A stretch of 64,000 nt of DNA from Dehalococcoidia bacterium (GTDB lineage: Bacteria; Chloroflexota; Dehalococcoidia; UBA2979). The notes under the pieces were generated by a model, which saw only the letters and a list, made by a program, of their open reading frames with translations, did no database searches and was not told the origin of the DNA. The position numbers and the translations under genes are program-made. Within the stretch, counting starts at the first letter, position 1; each line of letters starts with the position of its first letter. The stretch spans positions 124,001-188,000 of the forward strand of contig SHYS01000004.1 of the NCBI GenBank assembly GCA_009692685.1. Reading direction: 5' to 3'. Of the stretch, positions 31,524-39,853 are shown piece after piece.

Positions 31524-32246
31524 TCACCGCGAGGCGGTGAGCTGCATGATCGCGGCGCCGTTGTCCCACTGCACCAATCGATGCGGCGGCGCGACTTCGA
31601 TCCAGGCGGTGCGTGAGGCGCGACCCGAGACTACGAGGACGCGCCACGCGTCGATGGTACCGGCGGGCGCGGTGACCTCGGCTCGACCGACCACCGAGAG
31701 CGTGACAAGACTCTGGCTGCGCTCGTAGGAGTTCACGGAGTTGTAGCGAGCGGTGTAGCCCTCGGCGAGTGGGAGCGAGCGCCAGAGCCAGAAGGCCGAG
31801 TCGTTGTCGTACGCGTTGTCGCGCAGCTTCAGCTCGCGAGTCTCGATCTTGCCGGCCTTCACCCGCGTAGAGGTGACGCGCCGGTCCGCAAGGTTGTAGT
31901 CGAGAGCATGTCCCTCGAGACTGCCGCTGAATTCGATGGATCGTTCCGAGGAACGCGTCCGAAGGGCATCATCCGTGGTCACCTCGCTCAGATCGGCGTT
32001 CGTCGCGTTCGTCTCGGAGCGGTAGTTGTGGCTCAGGGTCCAACCATTAGAGGCCTTCGTGGCCCGGAGGGTGCCTCGAACCGGCTCGCGTCCCGGTTCG
32101 GTGATCGCGTATTCGAAGACCTCGCCATCGTGAAGAGCGGCGCCGGGTGAAGGGACGAGCGCTTCGAGGGCTGGGCCGCTCGACGCGCATGCACCTGCAA
32201 AGAGCAGCGCGAGCGCGCAGAACCCGAGGAGCAACCTTCGAGGCAA
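31524..32246 (-). CDS. Putative lipoprotein, unknown function
   Basis: A 240-residue protein with a lipoprotein signal peptide: MPRRLLLGFCALALLFAGAC, where LFAGAC is the lipobox and Cys20 the lipidation site. The mature part is beta-rich (HDGEVFEYAITEPGREPVRG, then WLWRSLPLAEGYTARYNSVN), reminiscent of DUF3108-type periplasmic proteins that measure or bind surface components. The TTG start has GAGGCGG upstream and begins one base after the threonine aldolase stop, so the two are co-transcribed. Confidence 0.75.
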   Translation of the reverse strand: MPRRLLLGFCALALLFAGACASSGPALEALVPSPGAALHDGEVFEYAITEPGREPVRGTLRATKASNGWTLSHNYRSETNATNADLSEVTTDDALRTRSSERSIEFSGSLEGHALDYNLADRRVTSTRVKAGKIETRELKLRDNAYDNDSAFWLWRSLPLAEGYTARYNSVNSYERSQSLVTLSVVGRAEVTAPAGTIDAWRVLVVSGRASRTAWIEVAPPHRLVQWDNGAAIMQLTASR

Positions 32247-32247
32247 G

Positions 32248-33294
32248 TCAGCCGCCTCTAGAAGGAGCGCAGGACGCGCGTGGTTGTGTCGATGGCCGGT
32301 GGGGGATGTCGTCGGCGTGGATGTCGAGGTGGGTTACCATGCGAACGCGCTGCGGACTGGTGCCGGTGCAGAGCACGCCATCGGCGGCGAGGCGGCGGCG
32401 GAATTCCGCGCCGTCGACGGCCGCATCGAGCTCGAAGAAGATGATGTTCGTGTCGACATCCGATGGTGTGATGCTGAGGTGCGGCGTGCTATCGAGGCCT
32501 TCCGCGAGCCGCCTCGCGTTCGCGTGGTCCGCGGGAAGACGCTCGACGTTGTGCTCCAACTCGTAGAGCGCGGCGGCAGCGATGACGCCCGCCTGCCGCA
32601 TGCCGCCGCCGACCATCCGCCGGATCGGCCGTGCCCGCTCGATGAAGGACGCAGGTCCGGTGATCACGGAGCCGACCGGCGCCCCGAGTCCCTTCGAGAA
32701 GCAGAACGAGACGGTGTCGCCTTCGGCGGCCAGCGTGGCGGCGTCGGTTTCGAGGGCGGCCGCGGTATTGAAGATGCGTGCGCCATCGATGTGGACAGCG
32801 AGACCGTGCCCGCGTGCGATGCCCGTCACCTCGCGCATGCTGGCGAGGGGGATAGCTGCGCCGCCACAACGGTTCTGCGTGTTCTCGAGGCAGAGCACGG
32901 TGGTCCGAGGCGCGGCCGGGCGGATCAACGATGCGACCTCCGCGCCGGAAATGCTACCTCGTTCGTCGTTGCGGGCCGTCCGCAGGCTGATCCCACCCAG
33001 GGCGCTCGCTCCGACCGCCTCGTGGTAGAGGATGTGCGACTCGGACCTGACGATCGCCTCGTCACCGCGTCCACAATGCGTGAGGAGCGAGACGAGGTTG
33101 GCCATCGTGCTGCTGGGGACGTACAGCGCGGCCTCCTTGCCCAACCGCGCGGCCGCCGTTTCCTCCAGGAGCTGCACAGTGGGGTCATCGCCGATGACGT
33201 CGTCGCCCACATCGGCGCCTGCCATCGCACCGCGCATCTCGGGTGATGGGCGTGTGACGGTATCGGAGCGCAGGTCGATGACGCGAGTTGCCAT
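32248..33294 (-). CDS. Low-specificity L-threonine aldolase
   Basis: A PLP enzyme that splits threonine or allo-threonine to glycine and acetaldehyde. It is 348 aa. Family motifs: VIDLRSDTVTRPSPEMRGAM at the N-terminus, VGDDVIGDDPTVQLLE, LCLENTQNRCGG, the aspartate region AVHIDGARIFNTA and the PLP lysine in SFCFSKGLGAPVGSV (about residue 200). The 25-residue C-terminal tail (HRPSTQPRASCAPSRGG) is low complexity. It is upstream of, and one base from, the lipoprotein gene. Confidence 0.92.
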   Translation of the reverse strand: MATRVIDLRSDTVTRPSPEMRGAMAGADVGDDVIGDDPTVQLLEETAAARLGKEAALYVPSSTMANLVSLLTHCGRGDEAIVRSESHILYHEAVGASALGGISLRTARNDERGSISGAEVASLIRPAAPRTTVLCLENTQNRCGGAAIPLASMREVTGIARGHGLAVHIDGARIFNTAAALETDAATLAAEGDTVSFCFSKGLGAPVGSVITGPASFIERARPIRRMVGGGMRQAGVIAAAALYELEHNVERLPADHANARRLAEGLDSTPHLSITPSDVDTNIIFFELDAAVDGAEFRRRLAADGVLCTGTSPQRVRMVTHLDIHADDIPHRPSTQPRASCAPSRGG

Positions 33295-33376
33295 GGGAGG
33301 TCGAGGTTAGCAGAGGGCCGCGCTTGTCTCGATGGGCTGGCTACCGTCGAGGTGCCACCCAAGCCAGCGAGGCGCC

Positions 33377-34009
33377 TCAGCTGTCCTTCCACAGGCAACC
33401 GCGTTTTGCCTTGCGCGCATCCTGTTCGATGGCGACCAGCCGGTCGCGCAGCACGCCATCGTCGCGCCAGCCGCGCGCGAGGCCCTCGGCAACGAGTGTC
33501 GCGTCGATGGAGCGGCCGTCCGGCGCGAAGACGTAACGAAGCTCGCGCTTGAAGCTGTCCTGCAGGCGGGCGTCCGGTACCAGCACCACCGCGCGACCCA
33601 CGAGGGCGGTCGTCCGGGCAGTCGCCTCGGAGAAGCAGGCCTGACCACGCTCAGTGGTATCGATGCCGTAGAAGCGGATCCGCAATACTTCCGCCGAGGC
33701 GCGCACGTCCATGGTGTCGCCATCGACGACGCGATCCACGGCCACCCTGGTCGCGTCCGCGCGGCCGCCGATGTCGTGCGACGCGAACCAGCCTGCGTCC
33801 AGCTCGATGATTCCCAGCGGGCCTGTGGGGTCGCCTGCTTGCGGGACGCCCGGCCCGGCGGTCGGAGCCGCGGGGGGCGGCGCCAGCTGCGTGAAGACCG
33901 CCATCAACACAACGATTAGCGCGCCGATGAGCACGGTCCCTCGACTCAAGCGCCGCCATCGAGGCCCGTAGTCTGGCCACTCCGGTACATACCACCGTCG
34001 ACGGCTCAT
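33377..34009 (-). CDS. Membrane-anchored staphylococcal-nuclease-like (thermonuclease) protein
   Basis: A 210-residue protein. An N-terminal membrane anchor (RGTVLIGALIVVLMAVFTQL, about residues 23-42) and a Pro/Gly linker precede an SNase domain: VDRVVDGDTMDVRAS, the Arg/Glu catalytic element in IRFYGIDTTERGQACF, and the later Arg in FKRELRYVF. This is the fold of Ca-dependent extracellular nucleases. ATG 34009 overlaps the stop of the preceding Dabb-like gene by four bases. It is the last gene of the five-gene reverse ABC-exporter operon, so extracellular DNA/RNA degradation may be linked to export. Confidence 0.85.
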   Translation of the reverse strand: MSRRRWYVPEWPDYGPRWRRLSRGTVLIGALIVVLMAVFTQLAPPPAAPTAGPGVPQAGDPTGPLGIIELDAGWFASHDIGGRADATRVAVDRVVDGDTMDVRASAEVLRIRFYGIDTTERGQACFSEATARTTALVGRAVVLVPDARLQDSFKRELRYVFAPDGRSIDATLVAEGLARGWRDDGVLRDRLVAIEQDARKAKRGCLWKDS

Positions 34010-34623
34010 TGACGAGAACTCGCGAACCCGACCAGCGGCGCGCCTGCCCACTCGATGGCAGCTGTGGCATCTCCCCAGCCTTCCGCTGCCGCTGCCCGGG
34101 CGGCGACAAACGCCGTGAGCTCGGCGTCGCGTACTAGAACCGCGCCCGCAGCGCGAAAGTGGTCGCGCTCCTCGAACGTGGCGCCGGCGGCCGCAGCGCC
34201 CGGCAGCGTCGCCACGCTGTCGAGGATGGCACGCACCTCCCACTCGTAGAGTTGCGGTCCGTCGGCGGCTCCCCGCAACCCGAGGACGAACAGGGTGCTC
34301 GGGACGTCGGCCGTATCGCTCGATAGTGGTGGGGCCGCATCGATATCGAGCTCGGCGGCCGCGCTCCACATCCCGGAGGTCACACGCGCCACGCCGCGCA
34401 TGATGAAGGCCATGTGCGCCGGAGACGCCGCGAACGCCTCGAGCGCGTCCCGCGAATCGAGCCATGTAGCGACGAGCAGGTCCGTGCGGGATGCCGCGAC
34501 CGCCACGGCAACAGTCGAGGTCGCCTCGATCAACCCGAGGCCAAGTACGCGCGCGGCCTCCATCGTCGCGTCGTCAACGTCGGGGCGCAGTCTTGCGGAG
34601 ACGACATGCACAAGCCCCGCCAT
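34006..34623 (-). CDS. Tandem ferredoxin-like (Dabb/ABM-type) domain protein
   Basis: A 205-residue protein that reads as two copies of an alpha/beta-barrel module. Copy one: LVHVVSARLRPDVDDATMEA to LLVATWLDSRDALEAFAASP followed by AHMAFI. Copy two: TLFVLGLRGAADGPQLYEWE onward. The W-x-D-x-x-A-x-x-x-F-x-x-S-x-x-H pattern is typical of antibiotic-biosynthesis-monooxygenase and stress-responsive barrel domains. The ATG shares its first base with the last base of the ATPase gene stop. Its role in the exporter operon is unknown. Confidence 0.6.
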   Translation of the reverse strand: MAGLVHVVSARLRPDVDDATMEAARVLGLGLIEATSTVAVAVAASRTDLLVATWLDSRDALEAFAASPAHMAFIMRGVARVTSGMWSAAAELDIDAAPPLSSDTADVPSTLFVLGLRGAADGPQLYEWEVRAILDSVATLPGAAAAGATFEERDHFRAAGAVLVRDAELTAFVAARAAAAEGWGDATAAIEWAGAPLVGFASSRQ

Positions 34624-35453
34624 CAGCGGAGCGGCGTCGGGCGGCGCGGCGGCTGGAGCGGGTTGACCGCGCGAGGTTGCAGCGCATCAGGCGCGCGGGG
34701 CGCCAGCACCCGTTCCGAGGGCGGCACGAACCGCCCATCGGACAGCTCCTTGACTCGGTCCACGTGCTGCATCACGAAGGGGTCGTGCGTCGCGGTTACG
34801 ATCGTCGCGCCGCCGTCTGCTACGGAACGCAACAGCCCGAAGATCTGTGCCCCGGTCGCAGAATCGAGTTCGCCTGTCGGCTCGTCTGCGATTACCACGC
34901 GAGGCCGGTTCGCGAGCGCTCTGGCGATCGCGACGCGTTGCTGTTCGCCGCCCGATAGCTCGTACGGTCGGTGGTTCGCTCGTCGCGACAGCCCGACCAG
35001 CTCGAGGAGCTCTCGAGTGCGCTCGCCGCGCTCGCGCATGCCAGCGCCCGCAATCCGCAAGGCCAGCTCGACGTTTTCGGCGGCCGAGAGCAGTGGCAGC
35101 AGTCCGAACGACTGGAACACGAACCCGAGCGTGTGACGCCGCAGCTGCGTCAGCTGCGCCTCGCCGAATGCCGACACCTCGTCCTCGCCGATGAAGATCC
35201 GTCCCTCATCCGGCTTATCGAGGCCAGCGATCAGGTTGAGGAGTGTCGTCTTTCCGGAGCCAGACCGCCCGACGAGGGCGATGAACTGCCCTGCCGGCAC
35301 ATCGAGCGCGACATCACGGATCGCGTGCACGGTACCGCCACCTGAGTGAAACGAGCGCGACACGCCCTCGACGCGGATCGGCAGGCCGCCGTCCACCTGC
35401 TGACCGTCGCCACCAGCGCGCTCCGTCATCGACGACGTCACGAGCGCCGCCAC
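34623..35453 (-). CDS. ABC transporter ATP-binding protein (MacB/LolD type)
   Basis: A 276-residue ATPase: Walker A ALVGRSGSGKTTLLNLIAGL, Q-loop VFQSFGLLPLLSAAENVELA, signature LSGGEQQRVAIARALAN, Walker B VVIADEPTGELDS and H-loop TATHD, all as in the macrolide/lipoprotein exporter class that works with FtsX-type permeases. The C-terminus is a Pro/Arg tail. The start may be GTG 35453 or ATG 35429; both overlap or abut the upstream ATPase gene, so expression is coupled. Confidence 0.9.
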   Translation of the reverse strand: MAALVTSSMTERAGGDGQQVDGGLPIRVEGVSRSFHSGGGTVHAIRDVALDVPAGQFIALVGRSGSGKTTLLNLIAGLDKPDEGRIFIGEDEVSAFGEAQLTQLRRHTLGFVFQSFGLLPLLSAAENVELALRIAGAGMRERGERTRELLELVGLSRRANHRPYELSGGEQQRVAIARALANRPRVVIADEPTGELDSATGAQIFGLLRSVADGGATIVTATHDPFVMQHVDRVKELSDGRFVPPSERVLAPRAPDALQPRAVNPLQPPRRPTPLR

Positions 35454-36400
35454 GGCAGCGGCCGGTCCTCGGCGGGTTGCTCCGGCCGCACTTCCACGTG
35501 ATCGCCGGTCAGTTCGACGCGCGCACGCTCGCCGATCCCCAGCGCATCGAGGTGCTCGCGCGGCAGTTGCAGCCGCCCGCTCCGGTCCACTACCGCGAAC
35601 TCCTCGACGAGCTCGCCCTGGCCTCGCGCGAATGCGGCGTGTCGAACGATCTCGGTGCTCGTGCGTCCGTCGCGCATCGCGACCACGCGGTCCACGCGGC
35701 GGGCGATCGCGCGGTCGTGCGTGACGACCACGATGGTGACGGCGGTGGTCTCGTTGAGCGCACGGAACACGCGAAAGATCTCATCCGCGGTCACGCTGTC
35801 GAGCTCACCGGTGGGCTCATCGGCGAGGAGCAGCGGCGGGTCGTTCGCCAGCGCGACAGCGATGGCAACGCGCTGTTGCTCGCCGCCGGAGAGCTGGTCC
35901 GGTCGCTGCTTCCGCCGCTCGAGGAGCCCCACCGCCTCCAGGAGGTACTGCGCGCGGTGCTGCGCCTGCTTGCGTGATGCACCATCGAGGATCAGCGGCA
36001 CCTCGACGTTCTGCTGTGCGGTCAGGTAGGCGATGAGGTTGCGTCCGGTCTGCTGCCATACGAAGCCCACCTCGCGACGCCGGTAGTCGACGAGGTCATC
36101 CTCGGTGGTCGTGAGCAGGTCGCGGTCACCGACCTGCACGCGGCCCGCCGAGGGCGTATCGAGGCCCGCGAGGATGTTCAGCAACGTCGATTTCCCGGAG
36201 CCGGAGGCGCCCACGATCGCCATCATCTCGCCGCGCGCGACCTTGAGATCGAGGCCGCGCAGCGCAACGACCTCCAGCTCTTCGCTCTTGTAGATCTTGA
36301 AGAGGTCTTCGCAGTGGATGTAAGGCGCCGGGAATCCCTGTGCGGGAGTCCCCGGGGCGGCCGCGGCTGAGGTAGAGGTCATCGGCTCAAGCGTCGCCAA
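35438..36400 (-). CDS. ABC transporter ATP-binding protein with C-terminal AbrB-like domain
   Basis: A 320-residue ATPase. The nucleotide-binding domain spans about residues 28-250: Walker A AIVGASGSGKSTLLNILAGL, Q-loop FVWQQTGRNLIAYLTAQQNV, signature LSGGEQQRVAIAVALAN, Walker B LLLADEPTGELDS and VVTHD. After it, residues about 262-305 (FAVVDRSGRLQLPREHLDAL and GIGERARVELTGDHVEVRP) read as an AbrB/SpoVT-like swapped-hairpin motif, normally a DNA-binding or dimerisation unit. Start GTG 36400 overlaps the end of the permease gene by 14 bases; an in-frame ATG (METS-like TSTS) lies six codons later. Confidence 0.9.
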   Translation of the reverse strand: MATLEPMTSTSAAAAPGTPAQGFPAPYIHCEDLFKIYKSEELEVVALRGLDLKVARGEMMAIVGASGSGKSTLLNILAGLDTPSAGRVQVGDRDLLTTTEDDLVDYRRREVGFVWQQTGRNLIAYLTAQQNVEVPLILDGASRKQAQHRAQYLLEAVGLLERRKQRPDQLSGGEQQRVAIAVALANDPPLLLADEPTGELDSVTADEIFRVFRALNETTAVTIVVVTHDRAIARRVDRVVAMRDGRTSTEIVRHAAFARGQGELVEEFAVVDRSGRLQLPREHLDALGIGERARVELTGDHVEVRPEQPAEDRPLPWRRS

Positions 36401-39400
36401 TCCGGAGCGCGCGATGCACCTGCAACCGAACGTACATTAGCACGACCCCACCGATGGTCGCCGCGAACACACTCCCGAGGATGACCCACGCCAGCGCCAC
36501 CGCGGGCCATGACACGCCGAGCACGAACGGGGGCAGCACCTGCGCCCCCTGCTCGTCCGTGCCGAGGAACCGCATCATCATCCGCCCGACCTGGAGCCCC
36601 ACCGCCGTTCCGAGCCCCATCCCGGTCACGATGACGAACACGTGCTCGAAGGCGACTACGCCGAAGATCTGGCGGCTCGAGAACCCGAGCGTGCGCAGGA
36701 TCGCGAACTCCAGAGACCGCTCCTGTGCCGTCAGGTACGAGTACACGAGGAACCCGAGCGCCGACAGGAGGAGCACGGCCCCGAAGGCGATGAACAGGAT
36801 GCCCTGCCAACCTGCGGCTACCAGCGGATCCTCCTGCTGCACCGCTCGTTCGGAAGCCACATCGAGGAGCAACTGTGGTCCGAGGCTGCTCGCCTCGATC
36901 GCCGCGCGCAGCTGCGCCGGGTCCGTGGAGGCCAGCCACGCCTCGTTGGGTGCGACACCGCTCTGCCCCGGCGCCTGGTTGATCGCGTACAGGAGTCGGT
37001 CGAGGTTGACGAGGCCGAACCCGGAATCCCCATCGACACGCACCGTCGGGAAATAGTCAACAAGACCCACCAGCTCGGCCGTCGTGTAACGCGATTGGGC
37101 GAGGACCTCGAATGTCTCGCCGATAGCCAGTCCGAGGTCGGCCGCGGTCGACCTCAGCAGGAACATCTGCATCGGCGCTACCGGCGTCGCGCGCTGCACG
37201 CCCCGCAGGGTCGGTCCGCGCCGGTCGTCCACCCACGAGTAGCGCAGCGACCCGCGGGGATGCGCGGGCGGGGCATCCGTGTCGGCCACCGGACGGTCCG
37301 TCACCTCGGTAGGCCGCAGCCCCTGGATGGTTTGCAGCCCCTCCGGAGAAGCAAAATCGGCAACCAGCTGCGCCCCGACGAACTCCTCGGCACGCGGGAT
37401 GCCAAGGAGAGCGCCGGGGTCGGGAGCGGCGTCCGAGGCGAGCACGGGGCCCAACAGGACAGTCCCGCGCGCGCTCGCGATGCCGCCGCGCGGGACGAAG
37501 TAGTAGGAGGTCACCTCCAGGGGGGCGCGGAGGCGGTCCGGTGGCACCGCGGCGGCGAGGAACCTCCACTGGCTCGTCACGTCCTGTTGAGGCTGCACGC
37601 CGCCCAGGATGACATCGACATAACGACCATCGACATCTCGCAGGCGCACTCCGACATCGACGAGCCCGCTGATCGTCGGGGCCTTCACCCAGGCGCCGAT
37701 TTGTCGTGGATTGCCGGGCACCGGGAACCCCGGCTCGCGCGCGCCGTCGATTGTCAGCAGGGCGGTCATCTCATCGAGGCTGATGGGCGCGAAGTCGCCT
37801 CTGAAGTAGGCGACTTCGCCAAACGTGGCGGGATCCACCCCGAGGAGTTGCGTAGACGCGTTGCCGCCCGGCCCTTGGATCGAGGCGTTCACGCGCAGCA
37901 CCGGGGACGCAGCTTCGGCCGGTAGCGCCTTGAAGGCAGCGCGTGCACCTAGGTCGCCCGTGCGTTGCAGCCCTCGGAAGTCTGCGGCACGCACGTCGGC
38001 GCCCACGGCGTAGGCCGCGCGGTCCTCGTAGGAGTTGTCCAGCGTCGCACTGAAGGAGGCAGCGAACATCCCAACGCCTGTCGCGAACATGAGCATCAGG
38101 ACCAGTCGCGTGTAGTGCGTCGGATTTCGCACCAGCGAACGGATGCCCACGATGACTGCGGTATTGCCGGTCGCCGTCAGCACCAGCCCAACCACGCGCA
38201 GCAGTACGGGAAACAGTCGCAGGAAAAGGATCGCGACCGTAAGCAGAAATACCGCCGGGGTCAGCAGCAGCAGCGGGTCCGACTGTACGTGTCCACCGAA
38301 GAGCGACGCCTCGAAGAGATTGTCCTGCCTCGACAGTCGCCAGAAGACGATTCCGCTCACCGCGACGAGCAGCACATCGAGGTAGTAGCGCAGGAAGAAA
38401 GGCACGGTTCGAGGGCGCGCCGCGGCACGTTTGAACTCCACCATCGTGGTCCCGGTCACTCGCCACGCGGGATACATCAGCGACCCGAACGCCACCAGCG
38501 CGCCACCAGCCGCGAGGACGTAGGCGCTACTCGAGATGCGTACCTCGAGCAGCCCCCCACCCGACAGCGCCGCGAACGCCGGGCTCGGCCCCAGCGCGGC
38601 GATCACCAGCGCCGCCAGCGGTGGGCCAACCACAGTGGCCACTCCGGCGAGGATGAATGCCTCGACGCCGTACTGGGCCAGCAACTGGGACGTGGATGCG
38701 CCTCGACTCCGCTGCAGCGCGATCTCACCCGCCTGCCGCTCAACGAGCATCGTCGACACCATGACGAGGTAGTACGCGACGATGCCGACCACCTGTAGCA
38801 GGAAGATCAACAGCGGGATGCGGGTGAAGAACAGCTTCGTGTCGAACGTCCGCAACAGCTCCGGTAGCTCCGTGCTCACGCGGAGCCGTGGTTCGCTTTC
38901 CTGCAAGGCCCGCGCCGCACCGTCGAGGGCGGTGGCAACAGCCTTGGCCGCGCGCGCATCGAGGGCGTCAAGGTTCACGCCGTAGGTGTCGATGAGGTCG
39001 CCCTGGATCCCCGGCAGCCGCTCGCCAACCGCCCCGAAGAGCGTCGCCTCCGGCACGAGGAAGGCGTAGGTATCCCATGCCCCCGGCGTGGCATCGATAG
39101 TGTCCCGGGCGCCATCCCAGAACGACTCGCCGGTGTCGAGGGCCTCGATGATCGCCGCAACCTCGATGCGGACAGGTTTCGTGTCGGGATCCCAGAACGG
39201 GTGCAGGTCGAGTCGATCACCGACGCGCATCGTGGCGCGCTCCGCCGTGACTCGTCCCACGGCCACGGGAATGGCCATTCCATCCGCATGGGGGACGGGT
39301 GCGGGGAAGGCACCGGCGACCAATCGCACATGGTCCTCGTAATCTGCGCGCAGGAGCAGGAACGCCCTGGGCCGGTCCTCCGCCTTCGACACCGTGACAT

Positions 39401-39743
39401 CGAGCGCGGTCGGGAAGAAGGTCGCCGACGTGATCTGCCGGTTGTGCATCCCCGCCGCCTCACCGAGCGCCGCGGCCAGTACAGGGTCGACTCGATTCCG
39501 TGTGCGCTGGTAGGTCGGTCGGTCGATCACGACGGTGCCCTGCGTGACGCGGATGTCGAGGAGCGCGCGCTCGTGGTGATCGAGCGCGTAATCGAGGCCG
39601 AGGTCGCGGATCGCGTCGGAGTAGACCGCCGTTGAGGCGATAATCGTGGAGGCGATGATGGTCCCAACGGCAATGCTCGCCTGCAGACGCCAGTTTCCGA
39701 GCATTCGACGCACGGCGATGATGGGGAGCGAACGAAACCGCAT
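36387..39743 (-). CDS. FtsX-like permease (large, two-module MacB-type)
   Basis: An 1118-residue ABC permease. The N-terminal helix (WRLQASIAVGTIIASTIIAS) and a large extracytoplasmic region are followed by an FtsX core (ITRIPLLIFLLQVVGIVAYY-like helices, residues about 310-430). A central helix pair, a second large extracytoplasmic domain of about 350 residues, and a C-terminal FtsX core (LLLSALGFLVYSYLTAQERS, FAILRTLGFSSRQIFGVVAF) complete it. This is the layout of large lipid/lipoprotein or peptide exporters. Two coupled ATPase genes follow. The ATG at 39743 is six bases after a -10 box, so the operon mRNA is probably leaderless. Confidence 0.88.
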   Translation of the reverse strand: MRFRSLPIIAVRRMLGNWRLQASIAVGTIIASTIIASTAVYSDAIRDLGLDYALDHHERALLDIRVTQGTVVIDRPTYQRTRNRVDPVLAAALGEAAGMHNRQITSATFFPTALDVTVSKAEDRPRAFLLLRADYEDHVRLVAGAFPAPVPHADGMAIPVAVGRVTAERATMRVGDRLDLHPFWDPDTKPVRIEVAAIIEALDTGESFWDGARDTIDATPGAWDTYAFLVPEATLFGAVGERLPGIQGDLIDTYGVNLDALDARAAKAVATALDGAARALQESEPRLRVSTELPELLRTFDTKLFFTRIPLLIFLLQVVGIVAYYLVMVSTMLVERQAGEIALQRSRGASTSQLLAQYGVEAFILAGVATVVGPPLAALVIAALGPSPAFAALSGGGLLEVRISSSAYVLAAGGALVAFGSLMYPAWRVTGTTMVEFKRAAARPRTVPFFLRYYLDVLLVAVSGIVFWRLSRQDNLFEASLFGGHVQSDPLLLLTPAVFLLTVAILFLRLFPVLLRVVGLVLTATGNTAVIVGIRSLVRNPTHYTRLVLMLMFATGVGMFAASFSATLDNSYEDRAAYAVGADVRAADFRGLQRTGDLGARAAFKALPAEAASPVLRVNASIQGPGGNASTQLLGVDPATFGEVAYFRGDFAPISLDEMTALLTIDGAREPGFPVPGNPRQIGAWVKAPTISGLVDVGVRLRDVDGRYVDVILGGVQPQQDVTSQWRFLAAAVPPDRLRAPLEVTSYYFVPRGGIASARGTVLLGPVLASDAAPDPGALLGIPRAEEFVGAQLVADFASPEGLQTIQGLRPTEVTDRPVADTDAPPAHPRGSLRYSWVDDRRGPTLRGVQRATPVAPMQMFLLRSTAADLGLAIGETFEVLAQSRYTTAELVGLVDYFPTVRVDGDSGFGLVNLDRLLYAINQAPGQSGVAPNEAWLASTDPAQLRAAIEASSLGPQLLLDVASERAVQQEDPLVAAGWQGILFIAFGAVLLLSALGFLVYSYLTAQERSLEFAILRTLGFSSRQIFGVVAFEHVFVIVTGMGLGTAVGLQVGRMMMRFLGTDEQGAQVLPPFVLGVSWPAVALAWVILGSVFAATIGGVVLMYVRLQVHRALRIGDA

Positions 39744-39749
39744 GCCTCT

Positions 39750-39755
39750 ATCTTA
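39750..39755 (-). promoter_or_regulatory. -10 box for the FtsX exporter operon, leaderless type
   Basis: On the reverse strand, TAAGAT is followed by six bases (AGAGGC) and then the ATG at 39743. Confidence 0.5.
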
Positions 39756-39841
39756 GAGCGCACCACGGCTCGAGGCGCACGAACAGGGCGATCGACGTGC
39801 GACGCACGAACGCGCCGGGCAGCGTCCCAGCCCTCGAGGGC

Positions 39842-39847
39842 TATACT
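39842..39847 (+). promoter_or_regulatory. -10 box for polA, leaderless type
   Basis: TATACT followed by GGCCGC and then GTG at 39854. No ribosome site is present. Confidence 0.55.
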
Positions 39848-39853
39848 GGCCGC

